The translations under genes were made by a program, and so were the position numbers. The notes below the pieces were generated by a model. It saw only the letters and a program-made list of their open reading frames with translations, did not search any database and was not told the DNA's origin. Positions 47,262 to 59,800 of a DNA stretch of 64,000 nucleotides are shown here, one piece after another. Source of the stretch: Nautilus pompilius (lineage: Eukaryota > Mollusca > Cephalopoda > Nautilida > Nautilidae). The stretch's first letter is position 1; the number at the start of each line of letters is the position of its first letter. The stretch lies in contig JACATO010001026.1 in the NCBI GenBank assembly GCA_018389105.1, positions 248,001 through 312,000 on the forward strand, written 5' to 3'.

Positions 47262-50200
47262 TGTAATATATGTATCGTTTTTATTTTTCAAAAATAAATA
47301 AATCAATAACAATCAATCTTGATTTAAAAAAAAATTATTTTGAGAATAGCATATCCAGAATATTAAAAAGTGTATGCACAACTAGAGATTATTGGAATGT
47401 GTTGTTTTTTCTATTTTGTATTTTATTGTCATCATTGACTGATGTTGTACAAAGCAAACAATATAATGTACTGTTGCAAGTAGATTATTTTGTTAATGAT
47501 TCCTTTTTAAGAATGTTTTTATTGTTGTTGTTATTTTACACTTTATTATTTTTTTAAAAAACTTAGCTTTATTTTCAAATTTAAATAAGACTAGCTAATT
47601 TGTCTAGTCCTGTCTCAGACAGATCACATTGATTACTTTTTACATGATGGTCATGTGAGGCTTCCTGTGTGAGATAAGATCATAGTGTATCTGCAAAATA
47701 TACAGACTGCATCAATCTGACAGAGAGAGAAAATTCAGACCTTTTTAATTATATTTTTTGAAATTTAAATCACATTCATTTTAGATAACATTAAAATGTT
47801 GGCTACATCATCCAACTTCAAAATTAGGAGTGTTTATCAGAAACTGAAGTCCAATTTGAGTACACATAAAATATCTAGCATCGCCCTTCACCTCTTTCTT
47901 TAAATCTAAGTTAGAATTTTCTTTTAATCCTTTCCCGATTCTGATAAAAAGAAACACAAATTGTTTGTTTGCAAAATTTGTTTATAAGTGCTTAAGCTGG
48001 TTTCCTTATGCTAATAATGAACTAAGGTACAAATAATTCAAAATATTCATTTAATTTTTACTTCTGTATATGCTTTTTTTTCTATAGGTGCTTGCAAGAT
48101 TGAAAGTTTAAAGTTAAAAATTTTGTTGTAAGATATTTATGAAAATGGTATATAAAAAAGTAATCCAAAACAATTTCTCTTCATGAAAGTGAAAAAGAAG
48201 TGTTTATCACAATAAGAAACCATTCCAGAGACAATATGTTTTAATTTGTCTCATATTGAGGCAGATATCTCCTTTCAAGATTAATTATCCAATTAGGAAA
48301 ATTAGTTTGTTGTTACTTTGTTTTAATATGTTGTTTACTTCAAATGTATCAAAAGTTGCCATCAAGTTTTCAATCAAATTATCTAGATAAGGCCAATGCT
48401 TATACAAAATATTTTCTTTAAAAAAAATTTGTGTAAATCAGTTTTTTCTGCCTCATTTTACATGTAGCCATTAATATGATTGGAATAAGCCAGAAAAATA
48501 ATAATAATAAGGGATCATTTCACATTAAAGACTGTTCAAATCAATAAATATTTATGTTAACTAGGTACTGCTTTGTCTTTAGTGTGCAGCGCATATTATT
48601 CTCACCTTTTTAGTGCTATTTCTCCAGAGTAAAATTAACTTGAATCTCTAGACCATCTACTTAAATGTAAAAAAACAAATGCCTGACTCTACAAGTAATC
48701 TTACTCATTTACAGTTAAATTCTTAAATAACGAATTTTAAGTTTCTTTTCACAAATACTCAACATAAATTTCTCAAACTATTTATAGCAGCATAAATGGA
48801 TTTATACAGAAGGTTTTTGTAACTGTGCAAAAGTACAAAAAATTTTGTGCTATTGAAAAACAAATTTTTGAGCTTGTGCAAGACTGTCCAATATTAAAAT
48901 CAGTTGGCTTCAAATAAATTTGAAAAGGCAATTCAGTCAGTTAATTTTGTCTGCACTTTCTAGTACAAATAATTCTGCTGTATGTTACAGAAACTAATAA
49001 TGCAAAGAGACACTAATTTTAACACACCTTTTCTGCTTTAAAAAATCCATGAATTTACTCAATAAACCATAATATAATATTCTAAAATCTAAATAATCAT
49101 GATATAAGCAATACAAACACTTAGGACTGACATACTGATCCCATAAATTTAATTATTACAAATATTACCTGAAGCACTTTGTAGAGATTGGACCAGCTGG
49201 AATATTTACTTTCTTCTTGTAACACTGAGATTTTTTAAAAATAGAACATTACGAGAATCATGATCATTCTCAACAGATTATAATACTAACTAAAATTAAA
49301 CCAGAATTCTCCATTTTCTTTAAAATCAGCAGAAGTATTTAAAAAATAATGCACAACATATTTCCAGTCAAGTTATAGATATACATAAACTGAAATATAA
49401 CTGTTCTGTTTCAAAACTAAACCACTTTAACAAGATAAAAAAGATGTAGATGTTTATGTCAACTCAGACTCCGAAACTACAAGAGAATAGTAAATGTGTG
49501 GAATAGCCTTGTGAAATTGTTAAGAAATGTAGCACTGTTATTGTGATTTGTGTGATCGTTCATTTATCAGGTTGAAGAAAGAAAAAAATGTTTACAAAAA
49601 GGTTTATATGAGCGAATGTATCAAAGTATTATATATACAGCATCTTTTATTGGTAGATAGATTCCTACATTGGTAATGTAACAAAATGCATGCATACTTA
49701 CATTTTTTGTTTTTTTTTAAAATATAACAGCAGTACCATGAAGCATTAAAATCAAATAACAATTGTGAGTGCCTACAATCTCAATAGAGTATGTTTTGAC
49801 TTATTTTTCCGTTGTTATCTCCCCTTATTTCAAAAGTTTTTTTGTTTGTTTCTCTTTGTCTTTTTAAAATCATCTCTGGTACCATTTAACTATTTTCACA
49901 GAGTTTATCCTTTGTGCATTGTACAGCTATTTCTCTTTATTGTTATACTGGTTATGGTGTTTATACCCTCTGGTGAAAATGTTACCAAACTAGCACCTCA
50001 GCTAGACGAATGTTCCGCCATTGGAAAAATTTCTGCAAGCTTTTAATTTGTATAAATCAGAATTTGCTGCTTTGCTTCCGATCAGTAATAAACCGTGTGA
50101 TCGCAGAGTTTAGACCTGTTTTTTGTGTGTGTGTGTGTGTGTGTGTGTTGCACTTACCAGCTTATTGAAACTAGAAATTACTAACTGTCAAATGTAAAGT

Positions 50201-50810
50201 TGTATTTGTGTAAGAGTTGTAGCTTGATCAGTTCCACATTCGGTCTTCGTAGCTGTTTATAAATGAGACTTATCTATGTTTGTGAAATTATCTTTTAAGA
50301 GATAGCTGGCAAACTCAACTCTTTCTGGGAGGCAGGATAGATGAGATTTACCCAAATGCTTGCCTCTGAACAGAGTTTACTCTTTGCATGTGTCTAGTAG
50401 CTGAAAGAGAAAATCGTTTTTGTTGATAGATTTTCTGTTTGATGATGGGCTCATCTTACCTTTTGTTATTAGGCTCAGCTCTCTGTGCATTCATTGACCA
50501 TCCGCTAACCGGCCAATTATTATTATTATTATTACAGCTGTGGAATTGGCTCGTCAGCTCGGGTTGCTTTTTCTTTTTGAAAAAGAAAAGGTCGGGTTGC
50601 GACTCAGAAATTGGACCTAAGCCGAATGTTTATGTATGTTATGCAAAATAACACATTTAAGCATGCATAATTTTTTTGCCTTCTAGGCGGCCTAAAAATA
50701 GTTAATTAATCACGTGTTCGAAATCTTTTTCTGTCAAGTGTGCAAGACTTCATGCCTGCATATTGTTTGTCTAAGATGCAGAGAAGGCCAGGAAGTTCGA
50801 ATGATGGTTC
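47262..50810. other. Spacer with microsatellites, no gene recognised
   Basis: AT-rich to about 49700, then GC and CpG content rise. A (GT)n run lies at 50124-50148 and (ATT)n near 50517-50534. Hydrophobic open frames at 47270-47557 and 49765-50046 are T-rich sequence read in frame, without family resemblance. Confidence 0.5.
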
Positions 50811-51891
50811 TTTTTTTTTTTATTTGGAGGGGATGAAGAAAAAATCCGCCTGTACAAGTTAAGTCTGTACAGATGCTCTTAATGTTGGACTAGGTTCCAC
50901 AGTTCTGTATTGTGGGAAAGTAAAAACACTGTGGATAACCATGTCGTCTAGTCATTTGCAGTTTGCATAGATATTTTGGAGAAGTAATTTATATTTATAC
51001 TTGTTCTTCTGCATGGAGGATTTTCCATAGTATTTGCCATGGAAGAGAAGGTGAATTAAGGTTTACTTCCCATATTTTCCGATAGTTGGACTTAAGCACT
51101 GAGGCCGAAGCTAAGAGGAGGTATAAGTCACGTTCTGGGAGGGTTGTTTTGCTCTTGTTCCATAGTTTACGGAACCTTTTCAGATTGTTGCTCAGCTTTT
51201 GATGAGTTCTAGGTTTCTGCGCAAGGTGACTATCCTGTTATCCACATTAAAGGCTTAAGCTACCTGGTAGGCGAAAATTATTTGCCCCCCCTTTTTTTAC
51301 GTGCTACCGCCATCTCCTATTATATCTAAACACATTCTTAACATGTTAAACACAAATTTTGCTTTCTCTGTTTATGATATTAATCTGCTTAGATCCCGAG
51401 GGTGGTGGAACACTTGTTTATTTATCAGATGTTTGTGTCCTTCCAATAAGAACTCAGTTATCGTTCAACGTTAATGGCGGAGAGGACCTAGTCTGGCATC
51501 CCTATGATTTACTGCTATACCATAAGGGGACTTACTAGGCTATTGATTAAAATTTCCTTACCTAGAAAGCTAAGGTTATGGACTTGCTTGTCTTTTAAGT
51601 TACTTTTTATATCTTCAACTGGTTTTTGCCAGTTGCCGTTATCTATATTTATGCGACCAGCTAGTGGGAACACGATACCCAGAACATCTATTTTATCCCT
51701 ATCTCTTTTAATTCCGAAATCGTCAGGGTTTGTTGCACTTTTGCGAAGACACCCCAGCCATGCTCTTTCTGTTTTGGATTTGCTAATGTAGGCACTAGAT
51801 GCGTTTTCATACAGCTTGAGCGTGTCACACACAGCTGGAAGGCTCTTGTGTTCCGCAGGACTATCGCGATGCCACTGGCTTTCTGTATTAT

Positions 51892-53057
51892 CTTTTTTTT
51901 TTTTAGGGTCAAAGAAATTTTATTTAAATTTCGATTAGTAACAAAAATTGATAATTTTTTTTAAATGAAAACTTATGGTCTTAAAGGATTTTAGCCACAA
52001 TTAGTTTACATTGAGACTGCGAGCCGGCTACCCAACCCTACTCCCTCTCTCTCTGGAGGGAGGGGGAGGTATGGTTTTCCCAATGCTCTGACCAGTAGAA
52101 AGGTGTTTTCTCACCCAGAAATTTGGAGTCGAAAGAATTTACTGGAACAAAAGCATGTATTTATCTTATTTACTTGTAGCCCCTTTCCGCACAGAATGCG
52201 TACCTGAAAATATAAGCTTTGTTGACGTAGCGCTCACAAGAAGTTACTTATTTTAAAATCGTCCATTAGTAAGGATGGCTGGCGGCCGATCTTCCGCACG
52301 TGTGGTTGGTCATCAGGAAGGTACGGGAGGGGGGCAGCGAGTTCACTTCACTTCAACAGTTGGCAGAGCGAGTAGCCAAACGGAACGGTGGACCACTACA
52401 GTCAGTAACTTACACCAGGCTTACCAACAACCCCAGAAAAACTGTAGATAGAAGCCATTAAAGAAACAATCAGTTCATTCCCTCCCCACACACACACCGG
52501 CCCTTTTCCCCCTTCAGTAAGCCCCAACTTTTCAACTAAATATTCGCATGTACTCATTGCTCGCTTCAATAACGGGATGGCCGACACACACACACACCAT
52601 GTAACTTCAGCATCGCACATCCGCTGGACCACACGATCTCCGGGTCGGTCCTCTTCTTATCGATCGAGGAAGCCCCGCCTTAACCTGTGAGATAAAAAAC
52701 ACTGCAGTGACAACCCTTACCCCCCCTCCTTTCCCCACAAATTTACATAATTTTTAGCTTCTAAACTTTACGAAATAAAAAACGCATCAGCTTTAGTAAG
52801 GCTTCACAATTCAAAAACAAAGAAAAAAATTGCTGACAAACTGAGATTCAGATCAAAAACGGCCGACTAGGGTGGTTCGCTCCCCCCGACAGGGGGGGGG
52901 GGGCGGGAGCGGACAGACACTGCTTCAGCATCCTCTCGATATGAGCCAGCATTCCTCCGAAGCCTCGTTAATTTCTACAAAAAAGACTAGAAAACGGTTG
53001 GTTCCCCACCCGGCCAAAATAAGCGACTAACTCAAAATTTACATTATTTATTATGTA
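51892..53057 (-). other. Polyadenylated insert inside the LINE, possible retrocopy
   Basis: Both sides of the LINE reading frame stop here. On the minus strand the insert ends with AATAAA (51924-51919) followed 14 nt later by an A12 run (51904-51893), as in a reverse-transcribed polyadenylated RNA. GTATTAT lies on both sides (51885-51891 and 53058-53064), a possible 7-bp target duplication. The body is GC- and CpG-rich, with a C6/G12 inverted tract at 52882-52903, (CA)n runs and a CACGTG box near 52298. The longest minus-strand frame (52632-52402) has no family resemblance. It could be a retrocopy of a non-coding or untranslated transcript, or a remnant promoter with a fortuitous A run. Confidence 0.45.
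52882..52908. repeat. C6-gaca-G12 inverted homopolymer tract
   Basis: Six C, a GACA spacer, then twelve G followed by CGGG. The tract could fold as a short hairpin or as a G-quadruplex on the plus strand. It lies in the CpG-rich insert. Confidence 0.85.
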
Positions 53058-54599
53058 GTATTATTTACATACATCAGCCACTGGTTTATTTTTTTATTTC
53101 TATGTCTTTATTTTCTCCTCTGTGAATCATACAGGCCAGAGTCTCTGCAAATCAGCCCTGTTGTATTCCACGTGAAGGTTTAAAGTAGGCCAACGTATAT
53201 GCTTTTTGGATACTGGATATCTGAGTAGCATAACCTTATCTACTGAATTAGGTCCTCACCGAATTCAAACTCTTTTAGTACCTTAAACAGAAATCTCCAT
53301 TCTCTGATCGACGACTACCATGACAGCTTTAGAGAGTTCAGTTTCTACTTTATGCAGTATTTTCTGATCAGTAGGAGTAATTCCGTTATGGTTCTTCCAC
53401 GAAATGAGCAGGGTTGATCGTCACTGATTATTTTATGCATAACTATGGCCAGCTGATTTCCTATGACTTTAGCTATGATTTTAAAATCTGTGTTTAGGAA
53501 GGATGTGTCTCCACTTATTCAAGCAGATCCTGTCTCCTTTCTTGAACAGTTGGTTGACAATCGTACTACGCGGGCTAAGTGAAAAGGCCCCTTGCTCGAA
53601 CGCACTGTTAGCTACAACTGCCAGATAACTAACTATCAGATTTCCGAACCATTTGTAGAACTTAGGGATAAGGCTGTCGCTTCCTGCGCTTTATCGTTTT
53701 TTAATGTCCTAATGGCATCTTTTATCTAATTCTCAGTATTAGGCATTCAAAGAACTCGGTGTCTACGAGGTCTAGTTTACTCTCTTGATGTTGCAGCAGA
53801 CCGTCCTGACCATGAGCACTGATTCCTTCACTAGTGTGGAGCTGTTTAAAATACAGAGTCTCTTTTCCAGTGATATCACCTATATATTTATTGGTGCGGT
53901 CATCTTGGGAAGTTGAGCTAGTCATAGTTTTACTTATGGTTCTAGTCCATAGAAAACTTTACGCACTAAAATTCTTCACTAACAGCCTGTACTCGATCCC
54001 TTATTCTTCTGCTTTGATACTAGTAAGGTCTATAAGCTCTTTTTAATGGCGTGGATTCTATCTGTATTAGGGTATCCTGTTGCCACTCTGTTTAATTCTA
54101 GTTTAAAATCACGTTTAAAGCCATGTTCTTTAAATTGCCCGTATGCTCTTCTTATCTGGCAGTATTCTATGCCAAGTTCCTTCAGCTTTGATTTCTCTAC
54201 ATCCCACCATTCCGTAATTGTGGAGAATCTGTTTGCGCGTCTTCCGGTATTCCAAGAACTCCTGTGCGTTGTCGACGTATTCTGACTCGGTCATTAGTAG
54301 GAAGATTTCAGCTACTTTATCGCCAACATATACTCTATCCCAGTCACTACTTTAATACCTGTCACAGTAAGAGTGTACGATCTAGTCTTTGGAAACTTAT
54401 CTCTATAGGCATCTACCAACCTAAGCCGTGAGCAGAGAGGCTGCTGCAACTGCTTCGCCTTCGTTAGATGCTCATAGCCATTTGGTTGGATGCAGTTACT
54501 GGCACATAGACACTAGCAAAAGAGTTAGTGATGGTGTCACAACTACCTGATACAGAGGCAGTAGTCACTGATGAAGAGACGCTGGCTAAAAAAAAAAAG

Positions 54600-55550
54600 A
54601 GTGACGAATTTATAGCTTGTTATTAGTGTCAGAGTTGGTATCAAATACTTTGTCTCCTTATTTTTCGATTCTATTCCCTCAATAGTTTTCTCCTTTGGGA
54701 AGATATCTGAAATTGAAATCGTACTTTTAATGAATAAACTAGTTGGATTACGCTTTATTAACAAAACTGCCAACATAGTAAAAGACTTGAAGACAAAAAG
54801 GACTAGGTATGAGGCTTTGGAATATTTAAAATATAGAGCAGGTGACATATTATTTACAATTGGAAAATGCGAGCCAAAAGAGATCTGAATTCACATTTGG
54901 AGACTTATTCTAATTAATAAACGTCAAAATAATTTTTAAATAATAGCAGTTTGGCTAAGTGTCACTTTTGTAGATATAGAAAGAAAGAAAAAAAATTAAT
55001 AGTTATATGAAGAGAGATAATGTGCAAGTGTGTATATACAGTCGCGCGCACACTTCATTAGAACCTTTATAGTGTTGGATTGAATTCAACTATAGTATAT
55101 ATATAATGTTTTTTTTATTAGTAATTAAGAACGTATCGAAAGATAGCATAAAAATTTGGAAGAATGGCCCTTCTAGCCCATCCTATTCCTACGGCCATGG
55201 CAATTTAATAAGAAATCGTGATTTTTATCATAAACTACTGGTTCCTAATTGGATGTGGGATGATAATTCTAATTTTGAAACACCACTTGAAACAAAAAGT
55301 TGTATGAACTTATTTTTTTTATTATAATATTACCATTTTTCAAATTTTTCTTGAATAGATTTTCCACCGAATTTTGTTTATATACAATGCGATACCATTA
55401 CTATTAACTTTCCCCCCCATCATAATTAAATTTTTTTTTTAAACCAAAATTGGCGTATTTCAGTTGTGATTATGTGTATATATTGAACGTATAGCTAGGG
55501 AGATAACCAGTGTCTACTACCACAAAGTCGAAAACAGGTGGATCACACGA
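54600..55550. other. Spacer, unassigned coding-like stretch
   Basis: A plus-strand reading from about 54730 gives MNKLVGLRFINKTANIVKDL and continues for about 50 residues to IGKCEPKEI before a stop. It looks protein-like in composition, but I recognise no family. Nothing else stands out. Confidence 0.35.
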
Positions 55551-55559
55551 TATTTATGC

Positions 55560-55990
55560 TTACCCGAGGTCATTTTATAAACCACTTAAAATGTGGCCAG
55601 GAATAACGATAGAGTGGCAGAACTCTCGGCATTTCTACTGGTTCCGTGGTTAATATATCCATGATCATCGAGAAGAATGCCTCTGCTGTGAGAAAGTGAC
55701 ATGGAAGCGTACAACAGTGAAATCACGACAAGAACGTCCTTAGTCAAAGTCAAGATTTTTTTGTTAACATCACCCATCCAACATGTATGGATGCACGTGA
55801 GAAATCCTTTCTGTCCAATAGGAATAAAACAACTCGAAAGATCTGGTCAGAGGACATTGAGTATTGGTAATACACATTCTCAGATGAATGCAGATCTCAA
55901 CATTTCATGTAAGGAGGTTGCATCTGTATGGAGAAGACCTAACAATAACCTTCAACCCTAATGTCTTCAGCTCACGATCAAGAATGGAGG
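55560..55990 (+). pseudogene. Possible Tc1-type transposase relic
   Basis: Plus-strand pieces include TTRTSLVKVKIFLLTSPIQH, then HVRNPFCPIGIKQLERSGQR, and FSDECRSQHF followed by EVASVWRRPNN. The FSDECR and VWRR pieces recall the FSDESRF...VWRR block around the first catalytic Asp of Tc1 transposases, and the upstream stretch would then be the DNA-binding linker. Frames change between the pieces and no inverted repeats were found, so the call is tentative. Confidence 0.35.
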
Positions 55991-55999
55991 TAAGAAAAG

Positions 56000-56853
56000 T
56001 CAACTGACAACCACCAGTAAATTTTCGGTTTGAAAATCACAGTTGGTTCAGCATTAAAATGAATATTATCGTATTCGCAATAACTCCTGATCTATTAAAA
56101 AACAAAAACAAAAAACTTGTAGCAGTGGTAGATGATAAAATAATAAACTCGATTAAAGACCCAATTTTAAAGCAGGAAAATGTACAATCTGAAACAGAGT
56201 AACGCTTTGGAAACTGACGTACTCAACACAGGTAGAAACCACGATCGCAGAACGATAAATTATTCTCACGAAATGGTATGTAAAAAAAGTCTTCTGAATC
56301 TGTAATAGTTTATAAAAACCATTACATTTTAATCCATCCACTTTTGTGGTATGAGTATGTAATAACATTGTGTGTCGTTCATAACGAGAGTTCATTATAT
56401 TACTGCTTATTTTTGCTTTAACGACTCTTTAGAGTTAATTTCCCTTCTTTGTGTTGACTGTTTACTAGAATAGACTAAATCCAGCATCAAGCCTCATTCC
56501 CACTTTCGTTTCCTCTCGGCTGGTGTAGGGCGCCATATTATTTGCATGATATTTCATCATGTTCAGTTATAAGTTGTATAAAGCCTAAATTTTACTTGAA
56601 TCTGTTCTCATGACAATGTGTGCGCGTGCGTGCATTCATTCCGGGTGCTAAAGGGATGTTTCACTACCAAAATAATTGTGACTAAACTCGAAGTGGCATA
56701 ATCAAAAGACCCCGAGATTCGCTCACTGTCCAATGATATCTTGCCGTATGATCACGTGATGTCGTATTTTTCTACTGTTGGATTTTGTAAACGTGTCCGA
56801 AAAATTGCTAAAACAAATTGTTAGGGGAACCCCCTGGATTCGCCGCCCCTGAC

Positions 56854-56889
<36 letters not shown>

Positions 56890-59800
56890 GATTTTTTTTC
56901 AAATAAGAGAGCTCACAAAAATTAAATATTTCTTATATATAGAAGAATTATTATATTAACACAAATTAATTGGTTATTTATTTTCAAAATCTACGTTTAT
57001 TTCATTCGAAATGCAAATCTAGATACTTTTTTCCCCATTATTATACTCTTTTACATTACTGTATCTGATATCTTCTCTCTGTCATTGTAACTTAACTAAC
57101 ATGCATCCCAAATAAATCTATCACCCAGAAGAATAGATACTGCTTATACAAAAAAAATTTCTTCTAAAAGCTACTATTTAAAGAAAGTCCAACATCATTG
57201 AATAAGCAGTTTTATCGCCTGTATATAATGACCCATTTCACAAATTCCTCCTCTCATTATCTCCATAAACCGTGTGAGTAACCACTTGTAGTTAATGCAT
57301 GTTTGCCAAAGCAAAACTGCTTTAACTTGTATACAATTCGCTCCGTTCGTAAATAATAATTAAATCTGCCAATGGATTATAAAGGTGAAATACATCAACT
57401 GCTCGGAATGTTCTAAGGAATGCCTCATCTTTTTTTTTTTCCCAGTCACGTTTATTGACGTTGAGGGCTGTGATATAAATCATACCCGGTGAACTGCAAA
57501 CGTCTGGCGAGTCCAGTTTCCGTCTTCCCGAATCTCAGACGCTAAGGTTGTTTACTATGTCACACCATATTAAATTCATGTTTCTTGCATCCTTGATCTA
57601 TCTTTACACACACACACATAAAACTCTCTCTCTCTGTGTGGATGGCAATCAAGATGAAACAAACGACGCGAAATTATTAATATTGTTTCCAAGTATTACC
57701 GAAAGAAAAATTTAATTTTAAAATACAAGCCTACGTATTGATGTGTTCCCTTTCTACTTTATTAAACCTGTAACCTGCAATTAAAATTTTTTTTTAAATT
57801 TTGGAGTAAATTAATTTCTAAAAATTTTTAATTTGTATATAAAATAAGTATGCATGACAGTTAAAGAAGGAAAAAGGAAGGATAGTTCATGATGGAATTT
57901 TATTTGTCAGATTTGATCATTAGCCAATAATGTTACAGTCTCAAAGAATATTTATAAATGTGTACACAGACAAATCTTTTATTTCTACACTTATAAACAC
58001 TAAGGATCAGATCATTAATTGGCTAAAGTATCTCATGACTTAAAAAAAAAAATTGATTGAATAAATGAGTGGAATAAACTGCATAGGTGGAATTCAGTTT
58101 ACAGTAAAACTGATGGAGTTTTTCTTTGAGCTTTGTTGTAAACCATGATAAATCGCTTTGTATGTCCTTGTAGCAGATAGTGTATAGATAAAGAACAAAA
58201 TATGTATTTTGGATCTATTGTTAGGTCCGCCATTTAATGTTTCAATTGACTGTCTGATACACGCTAATTAACTTTACCAATCAAACCACTGCAATACTAA
58301 TTAGTATTCAAATTCTGTTTTTAAAAAAAACTTTTATTTTATATTAACAAAAACAAATAAATGAATAAAAGTTAGTAATATGTAAATAAGGCTGCTTTTG
58401 GAGGGAATTTTATGCACTAAAGTCTTATGTACATCGCAAAGAACTCATACTCTTTTAAATAATTTTTCTGCATTTATGATCATAGAAAAAATGTGCAAAT
58501 TGCCACATGGGCATTCTTGTTTATGTTGTTAATTTAAAAATTGTAAAAAATATTTTCTTTGTGAAAAGAAACAATCTCATACATACATTTAAAAAAACAT
58601 AAAAATGTTTGTATTTGGGAAGGAGCTGATGTGTAATGTAATGAATAAATAGTTCTATTCTATAATGATATTAGCAACATACTACTGCAATGAAATCAAG
58701 AAGACATTTTTCTCCCTTTCTTTTCACATTTTTTAATATAAAAATAAATTTGTTTTGTGACACATCTACTGAATTTTTAAGCTATTTTTATAATCCCCTG
58801 TAACCAAAGGTTATGACCCTGTACATTAAATTTTACTATTATAAGTAACTTAACTAGATTGTGTAAATCAATAAAACTAGTAAGTTTGTTTTTTTTTTTA
58901 AAGAAATTTCTCATTCAGGATAACTTAATTTTTTGACTCATTTTGGTGAAACACCAATATACCACCCCCAAAACTGCCAGCATTGCAAACATGCTAATCA
59001 CACTAAGCCAAGCCAATAACTAAAACATTAAAAATACCCACTACATTTCCCTTCAGGTCAGTGATTTCCACATTGAGTGATTCCATCTGTGACTGAAAAA
59101 AACTTTTATAAAATCTCCTCCTGACAAGTCATTGGCTGGCTTCTACCTTTTTCATTTCCTGGCAAAAAGACACAGTCCTAACTTAATTTACATTTGTTGG
59201 CTCGTTCACTTCCATAAAACCAGGACAGACTCTGTTAATCACTGTTGGCAGGGAAATGTACTAAAGCCAGAGGTCTGTCTTGGTAACCCTGAACAGTACC
59301 CAGACTTATCTGCAGGTTACAAAATTATGGTGTGACTCCACAGTCCTTACAATGACAAGTATTGTTCACTAATCTGACTTTAATTGCAACAAAAACCAAG
59401 AACTAGATAAATTCTTCCAGATCCAAGCTTGTTTCAATTATGTGCATTGATACTATACTTTGATATTTTTTTTTGCCTGAAGATAGTCTGCTTGTAGTGA
59501 ATGTGTCTTGTGTGTTCAAGACTTGAAAGCTTTGAAATGTTGAGATTTTCAAAAAAAACTCATTATGTATACTCAAAAGTCAGGGGTTTGGAACATAGTC
59601 CCTTTGTGATGAGTTCCAACTCATCTAAGGACTCAAAAAATTTGAAATTGCTGTGATTTAGTGATCAACTTCCCTAGCCAAAAAAATACCTCAGCAGGAA
59701 GAAACCTTGGCTCCATGGATCTGAAACAAAGTTCCACAAGTTCAAGGTCCCCAGCTAAGTGTTTTCCAAGCAAAGAATCAATTACCACTACCCTAGGAAG

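Larger units (their letters stand above)
50811..54590 (-). mobile_element. Decayed non-LTR retrotransposon (LINE), interrupted by an insert
   Basis: The minus strand reads in the order of a LINE second ORF. LVDAYRDKFPKTRSYTLTV (end of the endonuclease-type domain, about 54430) comes first, then WWDVEKSKLKELGIEYCQIR (linker, about 54200), then SFYKWF-like PKFYKWFGNLIV with LFKKGD and LNKWRHILP (early reverse-transcriptase motifs, 53650-53500). After the insert at 51892-53057 it resumes with CDTLKLYENASSAYISKSKT (after the YADD motif, which is missing) and DKIDVLGIVFPLAGRI, then NWQKPVEDIKSNLK and VHNLSFLGKEILINSL. The 3' end is a poly-A run (poly-T at 50811-50822). Stops and frameshifts are frequent. 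WWDV and SFLGK signatures suggest the Nimb/I or Tx1-like groups, but the clade is uncertain. Confidence 0.8.
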
